64,000 nucleotides of DNA from the NCBI GenBank assembly GCA_035772405.1, contig JAYKKM010000375.1, forward strand, positions 3,182,001 to 3,246,000, read 5' to 3'. A program made the position numbers and the translations under genes. Under the pieces are notes generated by a model. The model searched no databases. It was not told the DNA's origin and saw only the letters and a program-made list of their open reading frames with translations. Every line of letters starts with the position of its first letter. Position 1 is the stretch's first letter. Source of the stretch: Chrysogorgia sp. JL179-B06 (taxonomy: Eukaryota; Cnidaria; Anthozoa; Scleralcyonacea; Chrysogorgiidae). This document shows positions 1-7,291 of this stretch, one piece after another.

Positions 1-2
1 GT

Positions 3-173
3 GGAAGCGTGACAAATTTCCAAACGGTCGAGTCAAGTGTCCCCGTCCGTAGTGGCACGTACAACACCCTATCTTTTTACACCAAGACGAACGTGAGTGG
101 GGTAGACAAGGTGGGGGGCGTTCTGCTAGACATTAACGTTTTCCCTAATAAAAAGGATGGACAACGATGTTGA
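3..173 (+). CDS. C-terminal end of a truncated viral protein, possibly minor capsid
   Basis: An open frame enters from the left edge and ends at a TGA at 171-173, giving 56 residues. It overlaps the first 17 bases of the integrase gene in another frame. The piece is rich in Ser, Thr, Val and Tyr with alternating hydrophobics (for example YNTLSFYTKTN and VGGVLLDINVFPNK), a beta-sheet-like pattern. In Polintons a single jelly-roll minor capsid (penton) protein is a usual neighbour, so that is a possible identity, but it rests on composition and position only. Confidence 0.4.
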   Translation, partial: GSVTNFQTVESSVPVRSGTYNTLSFYTKTNVSGVDKVGGVLLDINVFPNKKDGQRC

Positions 174-1242
174 AAAGGAGCAAAGTCTCAGAGATCTATA
201 CTACGATCCCGTGACTGGTTACCAGAGCAGGGAGAGACTCTACCAAAAAGCGCTAGAGGAAGGTTTGGGGGTGAGCAGAAAGTCGATTAAGGAGTGGTTG
301 GAGACCCAAGACACCTACACACGGTACAAGCCTATCGCGAGGCGACACAAGTTTCGAAAAACGTGGGTGTCGAGTCTCGGCGAGCAAATCCAACTCGACC
401 TTGTCGACATGGGAAAACTCAAGGATAAGAACAACGGCTACTATTGGGTGTTAACGTGCGTCGAGATCCTCAGTCGCTACGCTTTCGCCATCCCTGTGTA
501 CCGCAAAGACACGAGAAACATGACCAAAGCCGTGGACAAGTTGCTTCGCCAGTTCCACACGAGATTTGGGATCTACCCTAAACTCGCTCAGTTTGACGAC
601 GGACTCGAGTTCTACAACGTAGGTGTGAAGAGACTGTTGGAGGAGCGTGGGGTCACATATTTCTCTACAAAGTCCGACAAGAAGGCGGCCGTGGTGGAAA
701 GGTTCAATAGGACTTTGAAGACGAGCATGTGGAAATATTTCTATAGCAAGGGGACGTACAAGTGGGTCGACGTCCTGGACGATCTCGTTGCGAACTACAA
801 CGACACAAGACACAGTAGCACTCTCACAAAGCCAGCGAATGTGACCAAGGACAACGAGAGTCAGGTGTGGACGACACTCTTTGGTCACGACTTTGGTGAG
901 TTTCCTCTCCCAAAGTTTAGACTTGGACAAAAGGTGAGAATAAGCAAGTACAAGAGTATTTTCACCAAAGGCTACGAGGCAAATTTCACAGAGGAGATCT
1001 TCTCCGTGAGCAAGGTGGTTCGTGGAGATCCAAATGTCTACGTTCTCAGCGACGAGAGCGGGGAGGACGTTATCGGAAAGTTCTACGAGGAGGAGATGTC
1101 CCCCGTCGAAAAGACGGAGGACGCGACATATCGTGTGGAGAAAGTTTTGAAGAGAAAGAAGAAGATGGTCTTGGTCAAGTGGGCTGGCTACGACGCAAAG
1201 CACAACTCTTGGATCCCTGAGAGCGACGTGGAAAAATTGTAG
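157..1242 (+). CDS. Retroviral-like integrase with C-terminal chromodomain
   Basis: The 361-residue protein is an rve-fold DDE integrase, the enzyme that inserts Polinton-type DNA into the host genome. Candidate catalytic residues are D81 (QLDLVDM), D147 (FDDGLEF) and E181 (VVERFNRTLK), 33 residues after the second Asp. An N-terminal helical segment (about 1-70) precedes the core, and the region after 240 is a basic beta-rich DNA-binding type domain. The last ~35 residues form a chromodomain (YRVEKVL, LVKWAGY, NSWIPESD), a known feature of Polinton integrases thought to read chromatin marks at the target. The start at 157 overlaps the end of the preceding gene and follows AATAAA at 147-152. 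No frameshift or stop is present. Confidence 0.9.
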   Translation: MDNDVEKEQSLRDLYYDPVTGYQSRERLYQKALEEGLGVSRKSIKEWLETQDTYTRYKPIARRHKFRKTWVSSLGEQIQLDLVDMGKLKDKNNGYYWVLTCVEILSRYAFAIPVYRKDTRNMTKAVDKLLRQFHTRFGIYPKLAQFDDGLEFYNVGVKRLLEERGVTYFSTKSDKKAAVVERFNRTLKTSMWKYFYSKGTYKWVDVLDDLVANYNDTRHSSTLTKPANVTKDNESQVWTTLFGHDFGEFPLPKFRLGQKVRISKYKSIFTKGYEANFTEEIFSVSKVVRGDPNVYVLSDESGEDVIGKFYEEEMSPVEKTEDATYRVEKVLKRKKKMVLVKWAGYDAKHNSWIPESDVEKL

Positions 1243-1253
1243 CTAAAGATAAA

Positions 1254-1469
1254 ATGGCTGAAGGTGGTGAAGACGACTTTGAGATGGAGGAGAGATTTCC
1301 AGAGTACGATGACATGGACGACGACCAAATGAGAGAGGAATTTGACACGCTAGACCAAAATCTCGATAATGAAAACACCGATGTGAGTGACATCAGATCA
1401 CGACTCGTTTATTTAGACAGTAAGATTGGTGAGACGACATTTACAGAGGGGCAAGGTAGGAAATTATAA
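1254..1469 (+). CDS. Small acidic protein, unknown
   Basis: A 71-residue protein begins 11 bases after the integrase stop, with GATAAA directly before its ATG. The first half is strongly acidic (Asp/Glu runs around residues 5-40). The second half contains a heptad-like stretch that could form a short coiled coil. No membrane segment or recognisable domain is seen. Its tight placement between integrase and the next viral gene, and its open frame inside a compact coding block, argue that it is real. Acidic small proteins can be internal virion or scaffold proteins, but that is only a possibility here. Confidence 0.6.
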   Translation: MAEGGEDDFEMEERFPEYDDMDDDQMREEFDTLDQNLDNENTDVSDIRSRLVYLDSKIGETTFTEGQGRKL

Positions 1470-1483
1470 CTGATAGGGGAGGA

Positions 1484-2503
1484 ATGACAACTGATGCCCC
1501 CACCGTCGAGTTTGCGGAAAAGGATAAGTTTGGCACGGCTGGCCATATCATAAACAAGTTTATAGTACAAGAGCGTGGTGATAGCTCGCGAATAGATCCT
1601 CATAGTGACGAGTGGTTAAAATTAAAGCTAAACTGCTCGACGAGTCCCAGCGGTGAAGTCATCTATAAAGCGAGGGGGGCAAGAGGACAGAGACTTAAAA
1701 AGCAAGTTGTTCTTAAACTTGGCCAAGACGGTAAACTACGGTATAACACGACAAAGGTCGCAAGCACTGCCGTCGTGCAATTTAAACAGTCTGTGGAGAA
1801 GTCAGTAAACGAAAGCAAAAGTCGCAGAGCGTCGCTAGAGAGCATGCCGATGGTAGAAATACGGCGACAATATAGTGGCATATCTGGGCTAAGTGACGCA
1901 GAGAACAGAGAACTGAGTGGGGTGTTGAGCCCTAGCAACACTACGGACCCTACCTCTAGAATCGGTGACCACGGCGCCTTACAAGTCCAAGCAGATCATT
2001 TTCAAGAGGTGCTCGATGAGACAGACGCGCTCGCCGAGAACGCAGACAAAGAAGGAAGAAATGAAGAATACATAGACTTGTCAGAACGAAGAGTCGGGTT
2101 AAGAGAGGCACGCGACCTCACGTTAGAGCAAAGGGAGCTCGAAGAGTTGCGTGAAAACCAAGAAGAGGATGTGGCACGTCTCGAGAAGTTCAAGGAGTGG
2201 ATCAAGAAGAACGCGCTAGGTCTTTCCGCAATAGGGATCACTGTGGGTGGACTAGTCACCACCATCATTGTTGGAGCAAGAGGCGCTATCGCGAAAGGAG
2301 CTGGCGCTGCGTCGTCGTTTGCAAAGGCGGTCAAAAACGCAATCGCAAGCTTGGGACCATGGGCGGTGGGGCTCGCCAACTTTGTCTACACTGTGTTGAA
2401 AGCCGGTGCGAGTGGTCTAGCCTTTCTCGCGAGGAACCTGTGGGTCGTCGTTATTGGAATAATTTGGTTGGCCATGGAGTACCGCAAAAGACAAAATCGA
2501 TAG
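1484..2503 (+). CDS. Membrane-associated virion-type protein with C-terminal hydrophobic domain
   Basis: The 339-residue protein has a polar N-terminal half, a long charged helical region around 170-235 likely to be a coiled coil, and a hydrophobic C-terminal third. Candidate membrane segments are about 243-264, 288-304 and 318-332, separated by an Ala/Gly/Lys amphipathic stretch, and the tail is basic (RKRQNR). I recall similar proteins with this layout among predicted cnidarian and Polinton-lineage proteins, but no function is assigned to them. A role in the virion interior or in membrane interaction is an inference. This is the only gene here whose start lacks a TAAA directly upstream; GGAGG precedes it instead. 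Confidence 0.65.
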   Translation: MTTDAPTVEFAEKDKFGTAGHIINKFIVQERGDSSRIDPHSDEWLKLKLNCSTSPSGEVIYKARGARGQRLKKQVVLKLGQDGKLRYNTTKVASTAVVQFKQSVEKSVNESKSRRASLESMPMVEIRRQYSGISGLSDAENRELSGVLSPSNTTDPTSRIGDHGALQVQADHFQEVLDETDALAENADKEGRNEEYIDLSERRVGLREARDLTLEQRELEELRENQEEDVARLEKFKEWIKKNALGLSAIGITVGGLVTTIIVGARGAIAKGAGAASSFAKAVKNAIASLGPWAVGLANFVYTVLKAGASGLAFLARNLWVVVIGIIWLAMEYRKRQNR

Positions 2504-2551
2504 GACCTCAACTTTTCGTAACCTCGGTGGTTACGAAATCTTTGGCACACT

Positions 2552-2559
2552 AATAAATG
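2552..2559 (+). promoter_or_regulatory. AATAAATG start motif
   Basis: The A of the start codon of the 45-residue gene is the last A of an AATAAA hexamer. The site reads TAATAAATGAAC, close to the poxvirus late promoter core TAAATG. It could also serve as the poly(A) signal of the upstream gene. Confidence 0.4.
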
Positions 2560-2694
2560 AACAAACTGATCACGACAATCGTGAATAAAGCCGGCGAGGT
2601 CAAAGTTGCGCTCGAGAAGTTTGGGAGGAACCTACACATCTTCGTTGTGGGAGTGCTATTTCTTTTGAAAAATTTTTCTCGTAATAATAAATGA
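2557..2694 (+). CDS. 45-residue membrane peptide overlapping the capsid gene start
   Basis: A short frame starts at an AATAAATG and ends in TGA at 2692-2694, four bases into the next gene (ATGA overlap). The peptide has a charged amphipathic first half and one hydrophobic segment at about residues 27-40 (HIFVVGVLFLL). It fills exactly what would otherwise be the only long gap in the operon-like block, and the same start motif occurs on its downstream neighbour. Small one-TM proteins are common in Polinton and virophage genomes. The function is unknown. Confidence 0.55.
   Translation: MNKLITTIVNKAGEVKVALEKFGRNLHIFVVGVLFLLKNFSRNNK
2686..2693 (+). promoter_or_regulatory. AATAAATG start motif
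   Basis: This is the second exact copy of the motif, on the start of the capsid candidate. The sequence around it, TAATAATAAATGAACA, matches the site at 2552-2559 for 8 bases on each side of the ATG region. Confidence 0.4.
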
Positions 2695-3911
2695 ACAAGG
2701 ACCTTTCTCATCACGCGAAGAAGACTAAACTGTCCACCATCGTTGGGTCACGCACACGACACGTCGTGACAATGAACCCAAACAAGGCCAACCCTGGTGA
2801 ATCTCTCTACGTCAATATTCCCAGGCTGAAACCAGACTCATGTCTGGTACCAGGGAGTTTGAGCATCTTATTTGACTTTAAGAACGCCAACGCCAAGAGT
2901 TGGTTTCTGAACAACTTGTCGAAAACCCTGCAAGGCCGACTAACGATCAACATGGCCGGAGAGGTCGTCTACGACAACGTGGGCGAATCGACCATCGAGG
3001 TCTACAAGGACCTTTGGAAACCCAAGATTGTGCGCGACGAAATGGTCGAGGTTGGAGTCGCAGGGGAGAATCTCCGAAAGCTAATCTCCAAGGACGATAG
3101 TGGCGCCTCGAGTGGAGACGCCGTAAAAGTGGCTGACGCACTCGTCTATAGCGTGTTTGGGACAAAACAGAAGATCTCCCTCAACAAGATTTTGGGAGAC
3201 TCTGGGCTATATGCTCCGTACGCAATGAGCAACAACCCACAATTCGTCATTACTCTACCCCAAGCTTCTGACATTATGGTTGCGCAATCTGGTAGCGCCG
3301 TGGGTGGGTACTCTCTTGAAAACTTGGAACTCGAGTACGAGACCATCGAGAACGCAGATCTGGCTAGTGAGATTACCAACCACTATATGGTTGGACGATC
3401 GCTCCCGTACGAACACGTCACGCTCTTGAAAAAGAGTCCTTGGGGAAAGGACACGACGTTGGTCAACGAGAACATTAACCTCCCCCGAAAACATATGAAG
3501 GCTGTGGTGATGTTGTTCACCAAGGCTGCGACCACCAACTCGGAGGAGTTTGTGTATCCAAACATCGACAACGTGAAAGTCACCATCGAAGGTGTTCCCA
3601 ATGAGGTCTACAGTCAGGGGATCCCCAAGTCACGGTACTTCTCTGAAGCCGAACGCCTCTTTGGTCAAGTCGACCAGAGCGTAACACATCGGAAATTTTA
3701 CAAAGACAAGTTCGCGTTGGTGGTGGACTTGCGGAGTACAAGTGACCAAACGGTTCACGGGTCGGGAAAAAGGATCATGAACACGCAGAGTGGGATCTTG
3801 CTCGAGATCACGAAACGGGCGACCACCACCGACTTGATCTGCAACATTTTTGTGCTGTCGGACGCGCTTTTGAACATTACGTCGGGAAACCTCAAAAGTA
3901 TCCAGTACTAA
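2691..3911 (+). CDS. Candidate major capsid protein
   Basis: The 406-residue protein is soluble-looking, beta-rich and without signal peptide or membrane segment. It is the largest non-integrase product of the block and lies directly before the packaging ATPase, the usual place of the double jelly-roll major capsid protein in this virus lineage. Segments such as LVPGSLSILFDF and VTIEGVPNEVY have the character of capsid strands. I recognise it as resembling a family of uncharacterised cnidarian proteins found beside such ATPases. At about 400 residues it is shorter than many Polinton capsids, so a minor capsid role is the alternative. Structure prediction should separate the two. Confidence 0.55.
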   Translation: MNKDLSHHAKKTKLSTIVGSRTRHVVTMNPNKANPGESLYVNIPRLKPDSCLVPGSLSILFDFKNANAKSWFLNNLSKTLQGRLTINMAGEVVYDNVGESTIEVYKDLWKPKIVRDEMVEVGVAGENLRKLISKDDSGASSGDAVKVADALVYSVFGTKQKISLNKILGDSGLYAPYAMSNNPQFVITLPQASDIMVAQSGSAVGGYSLENLELEYETIENADLASEITNHYMVGRSLPYEHVTLLKKSPWGKDTTLVNENINLPRKHMKAVVMLFTKAATTNSEEFVYPNIDNVKVTIEGVPNEVYSQGIPKSRYFSEAERLFGQVDQSVTHRKFYKDKFALVVDLRSTSDQTVHGSGKRIMNTQSGILLEITKRATTTDLICNIFVLSDALLNITSGNLKSIQY

Positions 3912-3913
3912 AG

Positions 3914-4516
3914 ATGGTCACCCCATTCAATATGATGATCGTAGGTCCAACCTACTGCGGAAAGACCTATTACCTTCTCGAGATGTTGGAGAAGAGGCTC
4001 AAAGGAGTGTTTGACTACATTGTTCTCCTTTGTCCAACCATCCTCTGGAACACGACCTACCACAATTGGAGGTACTACCACGACAAGGACTTTGTCGTTC
4101 TCCCCGTGGAGCAGGAGAGCGTGGACGATATGCTGAAGTACGTGGTCGACACGTACACCGACACAAAGACGTTGATCATCCTCGACGATTGCGCGAGTGG
4201 GCAAGACGTGAAGAACAGGACGAGCGAGCTGGTTAAATTGGGTTACTCTGGTCGCCACTACGGACTATCCACCATTGTGCTAACCCAGCAGATGACTAGT
4301 ATCGCGAAACCCTATCGAGAGAATATCTCGAGAATCACGAGCTTCCACAACACGAACCGAAAGGACATGTCGGAGCTGATCAACGACTATTTGAACGGTG
4401 TCTCCAAGGAGGACGTGGCGCGGATCGTGAAAGAGTTGAGGGAGAAGAAACACGCGTGTTTGGAGATCAACCTTAGACATCCCTACGGACACAAAACTAT
4501 TTTCCCACCACAATAA
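3914..4516 (+). CDS. FtsK/HerA-like DNA packaging ATPase
   Basis: A 200-residue P-loop ATPase that would translocate viral DNA into the capsid. Walker A is GPTYCGKT at residues 11-18 and Walker B is TLIILDD at 86-92. A polar sensor-type motif (TQQMTSI) lies at 124-130. The spacing matches the A32-like packaging ATPases of Polintons and large DNA viruses. It starts two bases after the capsid candidate's stop. The stop codon TAA lies inside AATAAA (4512-4517), which also sits three bases before the next start. Confidence 0.85.
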   Translation: MVTPFNMMIVGPTYCGKTYYLLEMLEKRLKGVFDYIVLLCPTILWNTTYHNWRYYHDKDFVVLPVEQESVDDMLKYVVDTYTDTKTLIILDDCASGQDVKNRTSELVKLGYSGRHYGLSTIVLTQQMTSIAKPYRENISRITSFHNTNRKDMSELINDYLNGVSKEDVARIVKELREKKHACLEINLRHPYGHKTIFPPQ

Positions 4517-4519
4517 AGA

Positions 4520-4993
4520 ATGAACCCTGAAGACTTTGTGAACAACGATGCGGAGGAGAAGACGAACCCTGCGGAGGAGACGACGAACCCTGCGGAGGAC
4601 GTCGCGAAAGACGTGGACAAGAAAAGAGAGGAGCTCCTACTTTTGGCGAGCGATGGCGAGATCAAAAAGAGTGAGGCGTACGTCAGGAAAGCCAACGCGA
4701 AAACCATTCTAAAGTTATACGCAGAATACGAAGCCGACGCACTAGAGAAGAGCACCTCGCTCTTGTGTGACTTGTTTTTGTCAAAGTTCTCCGCGATGAT
4801 GGGAGGACTCGACGCGGTGGAGAAGCCAGAGGAGATGGAGAAAGAGTTAAAACGCGACCCTTATCTCAACAAGGATCTGAGAAAACTCGTGTCCTACATT
4901 ACACCCATGATCCCGTTCCTTGGACTTTTGTCTGGTGGACTTACAGTGGGAACACACGTGTACGCTCACAAAAGCAAGGACGAACCAATTTAA
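4520..4993 (+). CDS. Charged protein with C-terminal membrane segment, unknown
   Basis: The 157-residue protein begins three bases after the ATPase stop. Residues 10-35 contain an internal repeat (NPAEE / NPAED) in an acidic stretch. The middle is a charged helical region likely to form a coiled coil. Residues about 127-146 form one hydrophobic segment (ITPMIPFLGLLSGGLTVG) before a short basic-acidic tail. This suggests a tail-anchored or virion-membrane protein. I recognise no family. Confidence 0.6.
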   Translation: MNPEDFVNNDAEEKTNPAEETTNPAEDVAKDVDKKREELLLLASDGEIKKSEAYVRKANAKTILKLYAEYEADALEKSTSLLCDLFLSKFSAMMGGLDAVEKPEEMEKELKRDPYLNKDLRKLVSYITPMIPFLGLLSGGLTVGTHVYAHKSKDEPI

Positions 4994-5016
4994 AAGGAAC
5001 ACGTCTCGTAGTAAAA

Positions 5017-5622
5017 ATGAACGAGCTAGGACTAGAGAAAAAGTTCAGAGACTTGGAAACTTTTTCTCTCTTTGACCAAGCTTTGCTTGAGTACGACGCG
5101 AGAACCGCGGACCTCAACCAGGAAGAAAGGAGCGGTTGTCTTCACGAGTCTCGAGAAGAGTACCACAATTTCACCATGGTTTGTGTCGAGTGTGGACTCG
5201 TTCTACCGCGCACGAGGGAAGACCCCACGTACGTCCCTTTGAACCACGAGACGTACGGCATGAACAACATTAGGAGTCACAAGAGAGACTCTCGCTGGGC
5301 AAACTCGGGCAACCGCCTTGCGAGTTTCGACAATCTATTGGCGAAAGTGAGAGAGAAAATCGACGTTAGCGACCACGTCCTCTCCAACGTGACGAGTGAC
5401 TTTTGTGCTTTGGAGAGAGAGTTCAGTGACGAGAACGATTCGAACAAGAGATTTTTCAACGTCAACTTTGTCTTACAGAGGCTCTTGGAGCGCTACGGCG
5501 TGCATGTGGGGAGAGAACAGGGGGTCAAAATCCCAAAGAAGAACGACAGGATCGATGAGTTTGACGAGTGTTTTAATAAATGGCTGAGCTATCATGGAAC
5601 AAGTACCACGACAACCTTTTGA
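5017..5622 (+). CDS. Zinc-ribbon transcription factor, TFIIB/VLTF3-like
   Basis: The 201-residue protein has a zinc-ribbon signature: C41-x-H43 and C56-x2-C59 in the context VCVECGLVL, as in TFIIB and in the viral late transcription factor VLTF3 family. The C-terminal half is helical, and FFNVNFVLQRLLERYGVHV fits the pattern I associate with VLTF3-like proteins of large DNA viruses. It would recruit RNA polymerase to viral promoters. That role is an inference, but the TAAATG-like gene starts in this block fit it. The first zinc pair is C-x-H rather than C-x2-C, and the protein is shorter than TFIIB, so a full cyclin pair is unlikely. Its 3' end overlaps the next gene by 43 bases. Confidence 0.5.
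   Translation: MNELGLEKKFRDLETFSLFDQALLEYDARTADLNQEERSGCLHESREEYHNFTMVCVECGLVLPRTREDPTYVPLNHETYGMNNIRSHKRDSRWANSGNRLASFDNLLAKVREKIDVSDHVLSNVTSDFCALEREFSDENDSNKRFFNVNFVLQRLLERYGVHVGREQGVKIPKKNDRIDEFDECFNKWLSYHGTSTTTTF
5575..5582 (+). promoter_or_regulatory. AATAAATG start motif inside a coding region
   Basis: The third exact copy lies inside the zinc-ribbon gene at the start of the SLATT-like gene. Because it is internal to a coding frame, it cannot be explained as leftover stop-codon sequence, which supports a regulatory role. Confidence 0.4.
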
Positions 5623-6293
5623 AAAAGTGGGCGGAGATGTCAAAGACCTATTCGATCATGCACTCCCTTTGCGCCCAATATTACTCGAAATGGCACGACA
5701 GACTGGGTATCCCAGTGGTTGTCCTTGGGGGTGTGACTGCTTCGTCGATCTTCTCTTCGGCTTCGCCACAGGAAGATTACCATAGGATATGGACCTATGT
5801 CAACGGTGTTTTGGCGTTGGTCGTAGCGGCGTTGGCCGGCGTTAACAACTTTTTGGGTACGGTTGAGAAGACGACCAAGCACCAAAACGCGTCGTTCAAA
5901 TACACAAAGATCGCATTGGATATCGACACGCTTCTCTCCTTTAGGCAGGACGAGCGTCCTTTCACCCCACAGGAGTTTATACAGTCAAAGAAGCACGAGA
6001 TGCTCGAGATTCGAGAGAACGTACCAGAGGTTTTACCTTGGGTGATGGATGACTATTTGAGAAGGCTAGACAGGTCTCTGACGAACACAAAGTCAAAGGT
6101 GAACACTTACGTTGTGTCTGGGGGAAGCCAATCGTCTGAAGATACTAGCGACTTCGTCGACGGAGATGTCGAGCGGGGGAGAAAGACGAGCGTAGCACAT
6201 CTCGCCGACTTTGTGGACAAGAAGTCGTCAGCGGTGGTTGCCGCCAGTGAGAGGATGCAAACGATCCACAGTGACAGTGAGGAGGACGAGTGA
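5580..6293 (+). CDS. SLATT-like two-TM protein
   Basis: The 237-residue protein has an N-terminal helix, two membrane segments at about 43-59 and 72-93, then a long helical region (KHQNASFKYTKIALDIDTLL) and a Ser/Asp/Glu-rich tail. That order matches the SLATT family, two-TM proteins best known as predicted pore-forming effectors in bacterial nucleotide-activated defence and also present in some large DNA viruses. Its start, ATAAATG at 5577-5583, lies inside the preceding gene, so the two frames overlap by 43 bases. It is the last gene before the element's edge. A membrane or host-interaction role is possible but unproven. The family call rests on layout and motif character only. Confidence 0.55.
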   Translation: MAELSWNKYHDNLLKKWAEMSKTYSIMHSLCAQYYSKWHDRLGIPVVVLGGVTASSIFSSASPQEDYHRIWTYVNGVLALVVAALAGVNNFLGTVEKTTKHQNASFKYTKIALDIDTLLSFRQDERPFTPQEFIQSKKHEMLEIRENVPEVLPWVMDDYLRRLDRSLTNTKSKVNTYVVSGGSQSSEDTSDFVDGDVERGRKTSVAHLADFVDKKSSAVVAASERMQTIHSDSEEDE

Positions 6294-6304
6294 GTTGACC
6301 AAAG

Positions 6305-6330
6305 TTTTGATTGACAGGTGTCAATCAAAA
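6305..6330 (+). terminator. 12-bp perfect hairpin after the last viral gene
   Basis: TTTTGATTGACA and its exact reverse complement are separated by two bases, 11 bases after the SLATT-like stop codon. A G-rich tract and AATAAA (6362-6367) follow. Position and symmetry suggest a 3'-end or transcript-stability element. Confidence 0.45.
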
Positions 6331-6361
6331 GAAAGGGGGTGGGTTTGGGGGGCGTCGAGAG

Positions 6362-6367
6362 AATAAA
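6362..6367 (+). promoter_or_regulatory. Poly(A) signal of the viral block
   Basis: AATAAA lies 69 bases after the last viral stop codon, downstream of the hairpin. It is the first such hexamer after the last gene. Confidence 0.4.
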
Positions 6368-6526
6368 AAAGTCCCGTCTAATTTCCTTGATAGTTTTGTT
6401 ACTCGAAAAAAAGGGGGATTTCGAGATGGAGTGACAATTTAATCAGGGTTTAATCAGGGAAAACGGGGACATACTCGAGAAATGGGGAAAAATGGGGGAG
6501 ATGGGCTAGAATCGGCCGATTCCTAC

Positions 6527-6671
6527 TACTAAATCTGCTACTTGAGCCAAAATCCAAAACGGTGACTCATGGAGACAGAACATTCTCGGTTGCAGCACCA
6601 AAACTGTGGAATTCATTACCACAGGAAATTAGAAGATTTGAAATGTTAAGTAGTTTTAAGTCAGCACTTAA
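6527..6671 (+). mobile_element. LINE 3'-end fragment (part 1)
   Basis: This is the same sequence as the copies at 16500-16719, 29578-30105 and 35605-36062. It encodes the C-terminal motif of CR1/L2/Rex1-type reverse transcriptases ([13 protein letters not shown]). The copy stops at TTAA (6668-6671), where a MITE begins, and resumes at 7292. Confidence 0.75.
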
Positions 6672-7109
6672 AGGGACACTCAGTATTCCTATCAATTTAG
6701 TTGAGAAGATATTGCTAGTTGAAGTTGAAAATTTGTGGATTTTGACGCCATATTGGTTTTGAAAATATGACGTCATTGAGTAATTATTTATCGTCAGTGG
6801 AGTTGTTTTGATGGCGATCACATAGTGATAGTTATTGTGAATAGTCTTTGGACGAAAATTAGTCGAAATAAACTATTTAGTTCATCATGCAGGAAAGTAG
6901 AGTAGCTTCTTAGGCATAATACGAGATCACGTCACTCAGTGACGTCATATTTGAGAAACAAAATGGCGTCGAAATTGGACAAACTCTCCAACTTCAACTA
7001 GCCACATCTTCTTAACTAAATTGATAGGAATGCTGAAACTTTGGAAATAATCTAAAGTCAGTAAGATCTTTCATATGAACTACATTTGTATTTGGGCCGG
7101 AGTGTCCCT
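6672..7109. mobile_element. TTAA-flanked palindromic MITE
   Basis: The ends AGGGACACTC and GAGTGTCCCT are inverted, flanked by TTAA on both sides (6668-6671 and 7110-7113), and the arms match for well over 100 bases with a few differences. TTAA duplication and an AGG terminus are typical of Kolobok-type (or piggyBac-related) DNA transposons. No coding capacity is present. Confidence 0.75.
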
Positions 7110-7113
7110 TTAA

Positions 7114-7287
7114 AGGTACACACTACGATTAATCGGGCCGATTTCTGGTTTAGCTGGATGTTAAGTGGAGAAACAGTCAGCGGAGTGTCCCGTGGGCTCA
7201 TTTGTCTTGGCGTCTTCATGTCTCTCATTACTTAACATGCATTTAAACCAGAAATCGGGCCGATTAATCGTAGTGTGTAAACGTACC
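7114..7287. mobile_element. Second TTAA MITE, inserted next to the first
   Basis: The inverted arms run about 55 bases (AGGTACACACTACG inward), around a short centre. The element shares the TTAA at 7110-7113 with its neighbour and ends at TTAA 7288-7291, after which the interrupted LINE continues. Confidence 0.7.
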
Positions 7288-7291
7288 TTAA

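Larger units (their letters stand above)
1..6526 (+). mobile_element. Polinton/Maverick-lineage viral element, right-hand part
   Basis: Nine complete genes and one partial gene lie head to tail on the + strand with almost no spacing. They include a chromodomain integrase, a FtsK/HerA-like packaging ATPase and a candidate capsid protein, the combination that defines Polinton/Maverick elements and related adintovirus-like viruses. All reading frames are open, and the region is visibly richer in G+C than the DNA after 6530, so the insertion looks young. The left end, where a protein-primed DNA polymerase would be expected, lies outside the window. The right edge is placed near 6526, because a LINE 3' fragment also seen at three other places begins there. 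I could not identify a terminal inverted repeat, since only one end is present. Confidence 0.8.

Noticed and set aside
451..1203. 250-residue minus-strand frame opposite the integrase
   Set aside because: It is a shadow of a highly conserved integrase and shows no domain.
6329..6352. G-quadruplex at the viral element edge
   Set aside because: Only three clear G-runs are present, so a standard four-run quadruplex is not supported.
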